DNA of 64,000 bases, taken from the NCBI GenBank assembly GCA_965219925.1, contig OZ244795.1:2046001-2110000 (forward strand), written 5' to 3'. The position numbers and the translations under genes were made by a program. The notes under the pieces are model-generated. The model searched no databases. It was not told where the DNA came from and saw nothing but the letters and a program-made list of their open reading frames with translations. Origin of the DNA: Bin87 sp965219925. GTDB taxonomy: Bacteria > Chloroflexota > Dehalococcoidia > Lucifugimonadales > UBA3495. Shown one piece after another: positions 15,791 to 24,555 of this stretch. Every line of letters begins with the position of its first letter. Position 1 is the stretch's first letter.

Positions 15791-16813
15791 ATGACCTCAT
15801 CAGGCACTTACGAGGGTGCCGGCGTGTCCCTCGACGCAATGGATGGACTGAAAGACCGAATCAAGGCGTTTGCGGCGATGACGCATGGCCCCCAGGTCCT
15901 GGAAAGCGGAGGATTCGCCGGCCTGTTCGCGTTGTCGGGTTTAGCAGAACCCGTGTTGGTGGCCAGTACCGACGGCGTGGGCACCAAGTTGAAAATCGCG
16001 GCCCAACTCGGTCACTACGAAGGTGTGGGACAGGATCTGGTGACCCTGAACGTCAACGATATTCTGACGAAAGGCGCCCGTCCATTATTTTTCCTGGACT
16101 ACGTTGCCTTCAGCGCGCTGGACGAGCATCGTCTGGAGATGCTGATGCGCGGCATTGCCTGGGGATGCCGGGAGGTCGGTTGTGCTTTGATCGGCGGCGA
16201 GACTGCCCAACTGCCGGGAGTTTACAGCGATGCAGATTTCGACCTGGCGGGTTTTGTGGTCGGCGTGGTCGAACGAAGCCGGTTGCTGGACGGCAGCGCC
16301 ATCCGGCTGGGAGACAGGTTGGTTGGAATCCCCTCCAGCGGCGTACACACCAACGGATACTCCCTGGTACGCCAGGTGTTCAATCTGGACAACGATCCTG
16401 AAGCGTTGTTCCGCAGCCCCGGTGGCCTGGGCAGAAATCTTGGCGATGAGCTGATGGTGCGTCACAGGGCTTATTACCCACTTCTGGAGCCATTCCTGGG
16501 CAGTGTCAAGGCGCTGAGCCACATTACGGGCGGTGGGCTACCGGGTAAGTTGCCTTCCGTTCTGCCCGAAAACATGGCGGCTGAAATCCAACCGGGTAGC
16601 TGGCGAGTGCCGCCGGTTTTTGATGCGATCCAGCGTGCCGGAAACGTAAGCGACCATGAGATGTACCGGGTTTTCAATATGGGATTGGGCATGGTCGCCG
16701 TGTGCGACGAGACCGGGGCGGTCGAGTTGATGCAGGGCGTTTCGGATGCGGTTGACGTTGGACGTGTGGTTGCCCGCACGGGCGACGCGCGATTGATTTT
16801 CGGTGGCGCCTGA
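15791..16813 (+). CDS. purM: Phosphoribosylformylglycinamidine cyclo-ligase (AIR synthetase)
   Basis: A 340-residue ATP-dependent enzyme forming AIR from FGAM. Features are GGFAGLFAL, VASTDGVGTKLKIA (nucleotide binding), LVTLNVNDILTKGARPLFFLDY, LIGGETAQLPGVY and FSNTMGLG-like VFNMGLGMVAV, in normal order and length. The gene begins 22 bp after purF, so the two are probably co-transcribed. Confidence 0.96.
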   Translation: MTSSGTYEGAGVSLDAMDGLKDRIKAFAAMTHGPQVLESGGFAGLFALSGLAEPVLVASTDGVGTKLKIAAQLGHYEGVGQDLVTLNVNDILTKGARPLFFLDYVAFSALDEHRLEMLMRGIAWGCREVGCALIGGETAQLPGVYSDADFDLAGFVVGVVERSRLLDGSAIRLGDRLVGIPSSGVHTNGYSLVRQVFNLDNDPEALFRSPGGLGRNLGDELMVRHRAYYPLLEPFLGSVKALSHITGGGLPGKLPSVLPENMAAEIQPGSWRVPPVFDAIQRAGNVSDHEMYRVFNMGLGMVAVCDETGAVELMQGVSDAVDVGRVVARTGDARLIFGGA

Positions 16814-16931
16814 CCCATAGGACGGCGGGCATCAATCGCCGCTCCGCGCCCGATTGGGCCAGATATCCGCTGCGTGCATCGAGGCCAGGAAACTCACGCA
16901 TATTCATGCAAATCGAAGGGGAAACGATACT

Positions 16932-18470
16932 GTGAAAGCCTTATTGAGCGTTTACGACAAAACCGGCATTGAAGACCTGGGCCGGCGATTGACCAAAGCC
17001 GGCATCGAGTTGATCAGCACCGGCGGCACGCATCGCAGCCTGACGGACGCCGGCGTACCGGTAAAGCAGGTTTCGGACGTAACCGGTTCGCCCGAAATTC
17101 TGGACGGCCGCGTCAAAACGCTGCATCCCACAATACACGGGGGATTGCTGGCCCGCCGTGGTTCGCCCGATCACATGGCAGAATTGGAACATCACGGAAT
17201 AGACGCCATCGACCTGGTTGTCGTGAACCTGTATCCATTCGTTGAAACCATCAGCCAGCCTGGCGTTACACTGGACGACGCGCTGGAGAATATCGATATC
17301 GGCGGGCCCACCATGCTGAGGGCGGCAGCCAAGAACTATCCGGACGTGGCGGTGGTGGTAGACCCGGCGGACTACGAATGGGTGGCTGATGGATTGACGG
17401 CCGGCGGGCTGGATTCGGAGCAGCGCCGGTCGCTGGCGGCGAAAGCTTTTCAGCACGTGGCCGCCTATGACGCCGCCGTCGCCGCCTATCTGGCGGAAGA
17501 CCCGACCGATGAACAGGAAATGCCCAGGCAGGTGACTATCGGGCTTTCCCGCGTGTCCACCTTGCGCTACGGCGAGAACCCCCACCAACGGGGAGCGCTC
17601 TATCTGCCAGTGTCCGGAGGCTCCGGTGGAATCGCCCGGGCCCAGCAGCTGCACGGTCGGGAGTTGTCGTTCAACAACTTGATGGACGCCGACGCTGCCT
17701 GGCGCATAGTGTCGGATTACGATGACGCCTCCGTGTGCGTTATCAAACACGCCAATCCCTGCGGCCTGGCTTCACGGCCCGATGTGGCGGAAGCGTACCG
17801 ACTGGCGTTTGAAGGTGACCCGGTTTCCGCCTTTGGCGGCATCGTGGGATTCAATCGTCCCGTCACCGCGGCAGCGGCCGAGGCAATGGACCCGGTGTTT
17901 TATGAAGTTGTAGTGGCGCCGGCCTACGACGATGACGCATTGGCGGCGTTGCGGCGCAAGCGCAACCTCAGGATTTTGGCGGTTGAGCCGGCCGTAGCCG
18001 GAGCCGGGGCTGCCGATTACGACGTGCGTCTGTTGAGCGGCGGAGTACTGGTGCAGACACACGACGCCATCGCTGAGGACCGAAACCAATGGACCACCGC
18101 AACGAAAAGGGCGCCGACCGCAGCGGAGCTGGGTGATCTCGCGTTCGCATGGACGGCGGTGAAACACATCAAATCAAACGCGATTGCGTTCGTGAAAGAC
18201 AAAACCCTGGTCGGTATGGGCGCCGGCCAACCGAACCGCGTGGTCAGCGTGCATCTATCCCAGCGGGCCGCCGGAGACAAAGCCGCCGGGTGCGTGTTGG
18301 CGTCCGATGCGTTTTTCCCCTTCCCCGACAATATCGAGCTGGCAGCCGAAGCGGGGATTACGGCCATCGTCCAGCCCGGCGGCTCCATCAGGGACGACGA
18401 AGTTATAGCCGCCGCCGACCAGGCCGGTATTGCGATGGTATTCACCGGCGTGAGGCATTTCCGCCACTGA
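16932..18470 (+). CDS. purH: Bifunctional AICAR transformylase / IMP cyclohydrolase
   Basis: A 512-residue enzyme catalysing the last two steps to IMP. The N-terminal MGS-like cyclohydrolase domain begins KALLSVYDKTGIEDLGRRL and contains ISTGGTHRSL and GRVKTLHPTIHGG. The C-terminal transformylase domain contains LRYGENPHQRGALY, CVIKHANPCGLA, DPVSAFGGIVGFN and KSNAIAFVK. The start is the GTG at 16932, downstream of AAGGGG. The frame is open further upstream but that sequence is not conserved. Confidence 0.96.
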   Translation: MKALLSVYDKTGIEDLGRRLTKAGIELISTGGTHRSLTDAGVPVKQVSDVTGSPEILDGRVKTLHPTIHGGLLARRGSPDHMAELEHHGIDAIDLVVVNLYPFVETISQPGVTLDDALENIDIGGPTMLRAAAKNYPDVAVVVDPADYEWVADGLTAGGLDSEQRRSLAAKAFQHVAAYDAAVAAYLAEDPTDEQEMPRQVTIGLSRVSTLRYGENPHQRGALYLPVSGGSGGIARAQQLHGRELSFNNLMDADAAWRIVSDYDDASVCVIKHANPCGLASRPDVAEAYRLAFEGDPVSAFGGIVGFNRPVTAAAAEAMDPVFYEVVVAPAYDDDALAALRRKRNLRILAVEPAVAGAGAADYDVRLLSGGVLVQTHDAIAEDRNQWTTATKRAPTAAELGDLAFAWTAVKHIKSNAIAFVKDKTLVGMGAGQPNRVVSVHLSQRAAGDKAAGCVLASDAFFPFPDNIELAAEAGITAIVQPGGSIRDDEVIAAADQAGIAMVFTGVRHFRH

Positions 18471-18477
18471 CGTTCCG

Positions 18478-18975
18478 TTGGACGCTTATCTGGACATTGA
18501 AACCACCGGGTTATCGCCCGCATTTGCGCACCCAACTGTAGTGGGTATCGCCATTGATTTCCCCGGCGACTGGTTCATCGAGCAACTGGTTGGTGATGAC
18601 ATTACCGTTGACGCCATTCTGCACATTCTGGAAGGCGTGACCACAGTTTATACTTTCAACGGCGCCAGTTTTGACTTGCCTTTTCTGGCCCGACGGCCCG
18701 GCGTTGATATACGCAGCCGAGTCGAACACCACGACTTGAGGTGGACTTGCTACCACGCCGGGTTGACAGGAGGCTTGAAAGTCATCGAGCGGAAGCTGCG
18801 CATCTCCCGGAATCTGCCTGAAATCAATGGACGGGATGCCGTTGACCTCTGGCACAAGTACCACAATGAGGGCAACCGGGATGCTCTGGATATGCTGCTG
18901 GAATATAACCGGGCGGACGTCGAAAATCTGCATACGCTGCGGAAAATCCTGGAGCGAAATAACAACCGGAGGTAA
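18478..18975 (+). CDS. RNase H-like exonuclease-domain protein (YprB type)
   Basis: A 165-residue protein with a DEDD-type nuclease fold: YLDIETTGLSP at residues 4-14 (first Asp and Glu), FNGASFDLPFL near residue 60 (second Asp) and YNRADVENLHTL near the C-terminus (last Asp). It resembles the stand-alone RNase_H_2/YprB domain, expected to be a metal-dependent 3'-5' exonuclease on RNA or DNA. The start is a TTG seven bases after purH stops. The following SDR gene begins four bases after it ends, so all may share one transcript. Confidence 0.75.
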   Translation: MDAYLDIETTGLSPAFAHPTVVGIAIDFPGDWFIEQLVGDDITVDAILHILEGVTTVYTFNGASFDLPFLARRPGVDIRSRVEHHDLRWTCYHAGLTGGLKVIERKLRISRNLPEINGRDAVDLWHKYHNEGNRDALDMLLEYNRADVENLHTLRKILERNNNRR

Positions 18976-18979
18976 CAGG

Positions 18980-19777
18980 TTGGAGTTAGGATTGAGAGGC
19001 AAGAATGTCGTGGTGACCGGAGGAGGGACCAACATCGGCCGCGCTATCACGCTGGCGTTCGCGGTCGAGGGAAGCAACGTTGCCATCGCGGAGTTGAACC
19101 GCGCCGCCGGAGAACAGGTAGCCGCCGAGGTGAACTCGATGGACAACGGCGCAACGGCCATCGTCGTAGATGCGGATGTTACCGATAAGGCCAGGACTGA
19201 CGCCATGATGGCCGAATTGGTCAGCCGCCTGGGTGGAGGGGACGTGCTGGTCAACAACGTTGGCTGGACCATCGACCGATTGTTCGTTGAAAAAACCCGG
19301 GACGAGCACGTAAGGGAAGTAGATTTGAACCTCTGGGGGGCCATTAACTGCATCAATGCGGTATTGCCCCACATGATTGACCGGCAGTCCGGTTCCATCG
19401 TCAGCATCAGCAGCGATGCCGGGCGCATGGGCGAATATCGCGAGGCGGTTTATTCGGCTTGCAAAGCTGGGGTTATCGCGTTGAGCAAGTCGATTTCCAG
19501 GGAAACCGGGCGCTATGGCCTGCGTTTGAACATGGTTTGCCCGGGACTGGTTGTACCGGCGCAGCAGGATGTGTCGAATCCCGATAGCATGTGGGCGCAG
19601 GGGATGCAGGATATCTTTACGGAAGATGTGCTGGAACGGGTACGGCGGGCATACCCGTTGCGCCGAATGGGAACGGCGCAGGAGGTGGCGAACGCGGTGG
19701 TGTTCCTGGCTTCCGACGCGGCCAGCTTCATCACGGGCCAAACCCTGAGCGTTTCAGGCGGTTACACCATGATGTAG
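18980..19777 (+). CDS. SDR family NAD(P)-dependent oxidoreductase
   Basis: A 265-residue short-chain dehydrogenase. The cofactor motif is TGGGTNIG near residue 12, followed by DADVTD and NNVGW. Catalytic Ser, Tyr and Lys lie in VSISSDAG and YSACKAG. The C-terminus (RRMGTAQEVANAVVFLASDAASFITGQTLSVSGGYTMM) is typical of classical SDRs. The start is a TTG with GGAGGT eight bases upstream. The substrate is unknown; similar proteins are often 3-oxoacyl-ACP or hydroxyacyl-CoA/sugar dehydrogenases. Confidence 0.87.
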   Translation: MELGLRGKNVVVTGGGTNIGRAITLAFAVEGSNVAIAELNRAAGEQVAAEVNSMDNGATAIVVDADVTDKARTDAMMAELVSRLGGGDVLVNNVGWTIDRLFVEKTRDEHVREVDLNLWGAINCINAVLPHMIDRQSGSIVSISSDAGRMGEYREAVYSACKAGVIALSKSISRETGRYGLRLNMVCPGLVVPAQQDVSNPDSMWAQGMQDIFTEDVLERVRRAYPLRRMGTAQEVANAVVFLASDAASFITGQTLSVSGGYTMM

Positions 19778-19798
19778 CGCGAACTCGTCAATGTAAAC

Positions 19799-19946
19799 CA
19801 GGGTCATTCGGTTTTCTCGGTTTTGTCATTGCGAGCGCAGCGTGGCAATCTCGTCGCCGTAGCAATGGTGATTTGCCGACGTGCGTTCAACCTCAACGAG
19901 ATTGCCACGTCGCTACGCTCCTCGCAATGACAACCGAAAGACCCTG
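19799..19946. mobile_element. Type B MITE-like element, copy 2
   Basis: Begins CAGGGTCATTCGGTTTTC and ends AACCGAAAGACCCTG, with the GTCATTGCGAG...GTGGCAATCTCGTCGCCGTAGCAATG hairpin inside. No target duplication is recognisable at its edges, so it is probably older than copy 1. Confidence 0.75.
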
Positions 19947-19963
19947 CATTTCAATATAGGCCG

Positions 19964-20113
19964 TGTTGACATTTGAGATATAAGGCGATTTCGCTAACCC
20001 CAACTCGTCATTCCCGCGAAAGCGGGAATCCAGAGTACGCTGAATGTGAACGATGTCTGCTTTTCAAAGCGCCTGGATTCCGACGAAAGCCGGAATGACG
20101 TGAAATGTCAACA
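19964..20113. repeat. Inverted-repeat element related to type D
   Basis: Outer ends TGTTGACATTT and AAATGTCAACA. Inside are GTCATTCCCGCGAAAGCGGG and an opposing TCCGACGAAAGCCGGAATGAC, the widespread ATTCCC-hairpin repeat. It is non-coding. Together with copy 2 of type B it fills the 438-bp gap before the next gene. Confidence 0.65.
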
Positions 20114-20147
20114 AAAACTAAAGGGACGACCCCATGGGCCGTCCCTC
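20114..20147 (-). terminator. Terminator of the duplicated-domain gene
   Basis: On the minus strand AGGGACGG...CGTCCCT forms a GC-rich stem followed by TTTAGTTTTTG. It lies about 70 bases beyond the stop of the gene at 20216-21019. Confidence 0.65.
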
Positions 20148-20215
20148 TAGTTTTCTGCTCTGTCAGCAACGCGGGCAGCGTCGGCCACCCACTTTGCTGC
20201 ACGTCAGGCTGGTGG

Positions 20216-21019
20216 TTACTTTTGGTTGGTGCCTACCAGCGCCCAGGCCTTCTCTTCCATAGCGGGTACGACAGCCTGTACCAGATTGTTGTCGAGCCCC
20301 TGGGCTACGGTTGGGTAGCCGGCGCGCTCGATCATGGAGGACAGGTTGCCTGCCTTGAACTGGTCGAGAGTCCAGGCCAGAGTGTGACCGCTGGTGGTCG
20401 TGTCCCAATAGATCCGTACGTCCTGGTTACGCGGGCCGTAGTGGTAGTGGGGCGCGATCTCGAAGCAGTCAAACGCAAGGAGCTCGAACTCCTGGCCCAG
20501 ATGGTCGGTCAGCACGTGAATGGCGACGCCGCGGTCGTTGGCTGCGCCGATGTTGTCGCGGAATTCCACGCCGAACCGGATGTTGCCAGCCTCGTAAATG
20601 TGGTCGCCACGGAAGTGCGTTACGGTGCGGCGCTCTTCACGGGACTTGGCCAGGGCGCATGCTTCCACTTCGTCCATCTTGGTCTGGTCGACCGGGTTTG
20701 CCTCAATGGCGTCGGCCAAGTCATCGTAGCCGGAGCGGCGAACCATGCCGGGAAGGTTGTTCCGGATGTTGTCCAACGTCCAGCCCAACGGGGTGCCGAC
20801 CGTGGTCTTGTCCATGTGCAGCCGGATGTTGTGGTTCTCGGGGCCATAGTGGTAATGCGGCGCCTGGTCGAAGCAGTCGAACCGCAGAATCTCGGTGTCA
20901 TTGCCGTCGATATCGCCGTAAACCTGAACCATGAGGCCCTGGTCGGGCATGATCTCCCGCCGGTAGGACAGCGTTACGTCCACCGGTCCGACATTGATGA
21001 TGGTATCTCCCTTTTCCAT
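20216..21019 (-). CDS. Unknown protein with an internal tandem duplication (APHYHYGP repeats)
   Basis: A 267-residue soluble protein made of two related halves of about 120 residues. The same block appears at residues 44-98 and 179-235: FDCF..APHYHYGP.N..(I/V)R....TT..G..L.WTLD....NL..M..R(S/A)GY. The APHYHYGP core is at 53-60 and 189-196. Repeated His and Tyr suggest a metal or substrate site, but I recognise no enzyme family. There is no signal peptide or membrane segment. A strong CAGGAGG site precedes the ATG, a good promoter is at 21096-21123 and a terminator follows, so it is a well-expressed single gene. Confidence 0.75.
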   Translation of the reverse strand: MEKGDTIINVGPVDVTLSYRREIMPDQGLMVQVYGDIDGNDTEILRFDCFDQAPHYHYGPENHNIRLHMDKTTVGTPLGWTLDNIRNNLPGMVRRSGYDDLADAIEANPVDQTKMDEVEACALAKSREERRTVTHFRGDHIYEAGNIRFGVEFRDNIGAANDRGVAIHVLTDHLGQEFELLAFDCFEIAPHYHYGPRNQDVRIYWDTTTSGHTLAWTLDQFKAGNLSSMIERAGYPTVAQGLDNNLVQAVVPAMEEKAWALVGTNQK

Positions 21020-21095
21020 TTTGTCCTCCTGATAAAAGACGGATTGAATTGTTGCACGAACTAGTTAACGACTGCGTTCGTTACGTGTTGCACGA

Positions 21096-21123
21096 ATTAT
21101 AGCACTGCAAACCCACTTGGCAA
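21096..21123 (-). promoter_or_regulatory. Promoter of the duplicated-domain gene
   Basis: On the minus strand TTGCCA (21118-21123), a 16-bp spacer and TGC-TATAAT (the -10 box is the complement of 21096-21101). It lies about 77 bp before the ATG at 21019. Confidence 0.65.
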
Positions 21124-21221
21124 ATATCAGCGCCAAGAATAATTCGATGCAGATTTCGCCGAGTTTGTTTCGCGCCCGCTGAATGGGCGTGTGTGGTGAA
21201 TGAGAACCGCCGTAACTGACG

Positions 21222-21227
21222 TATAAT
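21222..21227 (+). promoter_or_regulatory. -10 box for the SprT-like gene
   Basis: TATAAT only 23 bp before the ATG at 21250. A transcript from here would have almost no leader and would exclude the alternative ATG at 21226. Confidence 0.5.
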
Positions 21228-21249
21228 GCCGCTGTCCGCAAGAACCGCA

Positions 21250-21927
21250 ATGCCCACGCGCCGCACCGAAATTACCGCAGATTTTCCCGGAGCCAGGTAT
21301 CCGGTGGGGACTCGCGTGCGATTTTATGGCAAGGATGGGTCGCTGCAGAATGGCGCCGTCGTAGGTTTGCGAGTCAAACAGGCCGACGTGCTCACAGACC
21401 AGGGCAAACGGCATGTTGTTGCGTACTCGTCTCTTGACCACGCTAAGATCCCGTTGGCGCCGCATTGCACGCTGGAACAGGCGGCAGAACTGGCGAACCG
21501 TTTGCTGGCCCGTCATCAGGAAAGTGGAAAGCTGGCCGGCGGTTGGGTATTCGGGTTTGACCTGGCGCCCACTCGGGCCGGTGTTTGTCATTATTCGCAA
21601 AAGCGCATCGGTTTATCCGTCAATTATTGCTTGCGGGCAACCCGGGGCGAAATTGAGGACACCGTGCTGCACGAAATCGCCCACGCCATGGTGGGATTCC
21701 GGCACAATCACGATGCGGTCTGGAAGGCCAAGGCGCTGGAAATCGGGTGTGTTGGAGAGCGGTGCCACCGGGTTGAACAGTCCATCCCGCGCTGGGTTGG
21801 GCAATGCGGTTGCGGCCAGCAATGGTTCAGGCACCGGTTGCAGCGGCGGATTCGTCGCAATCGTGCCTGCGCCAAATGCCGGGGTGTCATAACGTGGAAC
21901 CCCAACACCGAACTGCCAGGTTCGTAA
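21250..21927 (+). CDS. SprT-like zinc metallopeptidase-domain protein
   Basis: A 225-residue protein. The zinc-protease motif HEIAH, followed by GFRHNHDAVWKAKALEIGC, is the SprT/Spartan arrangement with the third zinc ligand downstream. The C-terminus is a zinc ribbon (CGCGQQWFR...CAKCRG). The N-terminal 65 residues (YPVGTRVRFYGKDGSLQNGAVVGLR...) look like a small beta-barrel, perhaps for nucleic-acid binding. Spartan proteins cleave DNA-protein crosslinks; bacterial SprT roles are unclear. I prefer ATG 21250 because the TATAAT at 21222 overlaps the alternative start at 21226. Confidence 0.8.
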   Translation: MPTRRTEITADFPGARYPVGTRVRFYGKDGSLQNGAVVGLRVKQADVLTDQGKRHVVAYSSLDHAKIPLAPHCTLEQAAELANRLLARHQESGKLAGGWVFGFDLAPTRAGVCHYSQKRIGLSVNYCLRATRGEIEDTVLHEIAHAMVGFRHNHDAVWKAKALEIGCVGERCHRVEQSIPRWVGQCGCGQQWFRHRLQRRIRRNRACAKCRGVITWNPNTELPGS

Positions 21928-22034
21928 CGTGGTGAATCCAGCGAAGGCCCGGTCGGTGGCCGCAGTGTGCGGTCGGTGTATCGGTGGCGGCAATCCGCGC
22001 CCGGCCACGGTCCGGCGTGTACACCCTCAGCCGA

Positions 22035-22043
22035 TGCTATAAT
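22035..22043 (+). promoter_or_regulatory. Extended -10 promoter of the LLM oxidoreductase gene
   Basis: TGC-TATAAT 63 bp before the start at 22106. This extended -10 form recurs ahead of several genes here. Confidence 0.5.
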
Positions 22044-22105
22044 CCCACCGCTGTCGGGCGCGAGCGCATCAGGCGCAAATCTGGCCCGTTGCCAGGAACT
22101 AGTTG

Positions 22106-23047
22106 ATGAAGATTGGAGTGAGTATTCCCCGGCTTCCGGATGCCGAGGGCATCCGTGAATTTTCCCAACGCGCCGAGCAGTTGGGGTTCGAGTCGGTTAT
22201 GGCCGGCGACCATGTGGTATTGCCAGTGGCCGGGACCAACCAGTATCCCTACACCCCTACCGGGGCGTTTCAACGGCCGTCCGACGAACCGTTTTTGGAA
22301 ACGATGACGATGCTGGGGTATATGGCCGCGTGTACCAGCGAGATACGGTTGGGCAGTACAGTTCTGATCCTGCCGTACCGGAATCCCGTAGTTCAGGCCA
22401 AGATGTTTGCGTCGCTGGACGTACTATCGGGAGGCCGTGTCATCTGCGGCGTCGGTGTGGGCTGGCTGGAAAAGGAGTTTGACATTCTCGGCGTGCCGTA
22501 CGCGGACCGCGGGCCCATGACCGATGAGTTTCTGGAGATATTCAATGCCCTGTGGACCGAGGAGGTTCCGGAACACAAGGGGAAGTACTACCAGATCGAC
22601 GGCATATACTTTGAACCCAAACCGATTCAGAAACCGCGCATCCCGATCTGGGTAGGCGGCCATACGCGACGGGCGTTGCGTCGCACCGCCAAATACGGCG
22701 ACTGCTGGCACACCACGCGGCAGACCCCCGACTTTGTGGCCCAGAATCTGCCCTACCTGCGGGAGCAAACCGAGCGGGCCGGCCGCGATCCCGCCGACAT
22801 CACCATCTCCCTGAAGCGCAGCCTGCACTTCACCGACATGCACGGGGCTGAAGAAGGCGTAGGTGTCCGTTCGGGCGGGGCATTGATCGCCTCCACCCAG
22901 GAAGTCATCGACGATCTGCACTACTGCAACGAGCTTGGCATCGATCAGCTGACCTTCGACTTCCGGGTGGACGGGATTGGTCCCTGCATCGAAGTCATGG
23001 AACACCTGGCTGAAAACGTGCTGACGATTGCGGAGCGGCTGGGCTAA
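22106..23047 (+). CDS. LLM-class F420-dependent oxidoreductase
   Basis: A 313-residue TIM-barrel oxidoreductase. It begins MKIGVSIPRLPDAEGIREF and has the blocks EIRLGSTVLILPYRNPVVQAK, GRVICGVGVGWLEKEF and KPRIPIWVGGHTRRALRRTAKYGDCWH. These fit the probable-F420-dependent group related to mycobacterial Rv2161c. The reaction is unknown; F420 rather than FMN is inferred from family. The ATG at 22106 is preceded by CAGGAACTAG. It is the second luciferase-like gene in the window. Confidence 0.87.
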   Translation: MKIGVSIPRLPDAEGIREFSQRAEQLGFESVMAGDHVVLPVAGTNQYPYTPTGAFQRPSDEPFLETMTMLGYMAACTSEIRLGSTVLILPYRNPVVQAKMFASLDVLSGGRVICGVGVGWLEKEFDILGVPYADRGPMTDEFLEIFNALWTEEVPEHKGKYYQIDGIYFEPKPIQKPRIPIWVGGHTRRALRRTAKYGDCWHTTRQTPDFVAQNLPYLREQTERAGRDPADITISLKRSLHFTDMHGAEEGVGVRSGGALIASTQEVIDDLHYCNELGIDQLTFDFRVDGIGPCIEVMEHLAENVLTIAERLG

Positions 23048-23092
23048 CCCGCTCGCCCGCCGTTTCGATGCCGCGGAACTATCGCGCCGGGC

Positions 23093-23596
23093 TCACAGGC
23101 CGCTTTCCCTGAACCACTCGGCGCGTTCTACCAGGTGCTCGGCGGTGGTGCGCATCTGTTCAACCTGCTCGTCGGTTACCTGGCGCTTGATGGAACCCGG
23201 AACGCCGGTCACGAAGCTGTGGTCGGGAACGTCCACGCCTGACAGCACGACCGCATTGGCGGCGATGAGGCACTCTTTTCCGATGGTGGACTCGGTGAGA
23301 AAAGTGCAGTTGTTACCGAGCAAACTCCCGGTTCCAATGCGATCCCCGTGCACCACCACGCAATGACCGATGGACACGTAGTCTTCGATCACTAGCCCGT
23401 CTCCATGGACGACCGACCCCTCCTGGACGTTGACGTGGTTGCCGATGGTGATCAGCTCGCCGTCCCCCCGAATCGTAACGCCCGGCCAGACGCTGCTGTA
23501 TTCGCCTATAACCACATTGCCGACCACGTATGCAAACTCGCTAACCCAGGCGGTGGGCGCAATCCTGGGTGTGATTCCCCGCAAGCTCCGAATCAA
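23093..23596 (-). CDS. Gamma-carbonic-anhydrase family protein (hexapeptide repeat)
   Basis: A 167-residue left-handed beta-helix protein with hexapeptide repeats such as VVGNVVIGEYSSVWPGVTIRGD and IGTGSLLGNNCTF. The zinc-binding His positions of the gamma class are represented in VVHGD and SIGHCVVVHG. Many such proteins (YrdA/PaaY-like) have weak or no carbonic-anhydrase activity, so activity is uncertain. A minus-strand TATAAT (complement of 23665-23670) lies about 70 bp upstream. Confidence 0.88.
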   Translation of the reverse strand: MIRSLRGITPRIAPTAWVSEFAYVVGNVVIGEYSSVWPGVTIRGDGELITIGNHVNVQEGSVVHGDGLVIEDYVSIGHCVVVHGDRIGTGSLLGNNCTFLTESTIGKECLIAANAVVLSGVDVPDHSFVTGVPGSIKRQVTDEQVEQMRTTAEHLVERAEWFRESGL

Positions 23597-23702
23597 AATC
23601 AGTCCCTCTCAATATAAGGCACCACCGGCAATGTCGCCGGCGGTGCTGGATAACACGAGTATGGATTATAGCCCAACCAGTGGCGGTTGGAGGATTCAGT
23701 CT

Positions 23703-24209
23703 TCAGTCGCGCCATTCCTTAACAGCCTGGCGAGCTGCCCGTTCCCGGTCGCGTTCGATGATGGCGCGACGCTTGTCGTATTGCCGCTTGCCCCGACCCA
23801 ACCCCAATTCGATCTTGGCATTGTGGTTTTTGAGGTACATCCGCAACGGAGTCAACGTCAGCCCTTTCTGGGCTACTTGCGACCCGAAATCGCGGATTTG
23901 TTCACGGTGCAATAACACCTTGCGCGGTCGCTTGGGGTCGTGGTTCATGTAGCTGCCCGCGTCGTACGCGGCGATGTGTACGCCGTGCAGCCATAACTCT
24001 CCGCCCTGCACGCGGGCATAGGCATCGCGCAGATCAACCTTGCCGGCCCGTATGGACTTGATCTCGGTGCCGGTCAGCACCAACCCGCCCTCCACTCGGT
24101 CGAGTATCTCGTAGTCGTGCAGAGCCTTGCGGTTTAAGGCAATTTGACGATTATTGCCGTTGGCCGCCGGTTTGGTGGTTTTTTTGCTGTTGCGGTTCTT
24201 GCCTGGCAT
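23703..24209 (-). CDS. smpB: SsrA-binding protein SmpB
   Basis: A 168-residue protein that delivers tmRNA to stalled ribosomes. It has the family core RKALHDYEILDRVEGGLVLTGTEIKSIRAGKVDLRDAYA, followed by EQIRDFGSQVAQKGLTLTPLRMY and the basic tail LGRGKRQYDKRRAIIERDRERAARQ. It carries a basic, Asn/Lys-rich N-terminal extension of about 20 residues. No tmRNA gene is visible next to it. Confidence 0.95.
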   Translation of the reverse strand: MPGKNRNSKKTTKPAANGNNRQIALNRKALHDYEILDRVEGGLVLTGTEIKSIRAGKVDLRDAYARVQGGELWLHGVHIAAYDAGSYMNHDPKRPRKVLLHREQIRDFGSQVAQKGLTLTPLRMYLKNHNAKIELGLGRGKRQYDKRRAIIERDRERAARQAVKEWRD

Positions 24210-24320
24210 CGTTACATCCTCCAGGAAGGCAAGTGTTATTTGAGGCAGTAGTTGTTCAGGTTGCTATCTACCATTGTAATCCATGAGTGTAATCCACGGG
24301 CGATGAATGGGGGAATAAGA

Positions 24321-24546
24321 CAGGGCAATCGCGTCTAATTTTGGTGAGAGGCAAAATCCCGGGAAGTCCGAGTTCGGGTAGTCTCACGTCGCCTGACAAC
24401 GGACAGTTACAGCATCAAAGACGCGAATTTCAACCGGTTGGCGGGTTTTCTATCACATTCAAACGACAGACGAGGGCCAATGTTATCGGCGTTTAGAATG
24501 CAATGCGCCAGTTCATATTGTATATACCGAAGACGCGATTGCCCTG
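24321..24546. mobile_element. MITE related to the resident ISAs1 element (type A1)
   Basis: A 226-bp non-coding element with 16-bp perfect ends CAGGGCAATCGCGTCT and AGACGCGATTGCCCTG, identical to the ends of the ISAs1 element at 1954-3186. It is flanked by a perfect 10-bp duplication GGGAATAAGA at 24311-24320 and 24547-24556. The interior is unrelated to the transposase gene as far as I can see. It is probably mobilised in trans. Confidence 0.9.
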
Positions 24547-24555
24547 GGGAATAAG

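Noticed and set aside
24210..24320. A tmRNA gene next to smpB
   Set aside because: ssrA often neighbours smpB, but no tRNA-like acceptor end or tag-encoding segment can be found here, and the space is taken up by a MITE-like element.
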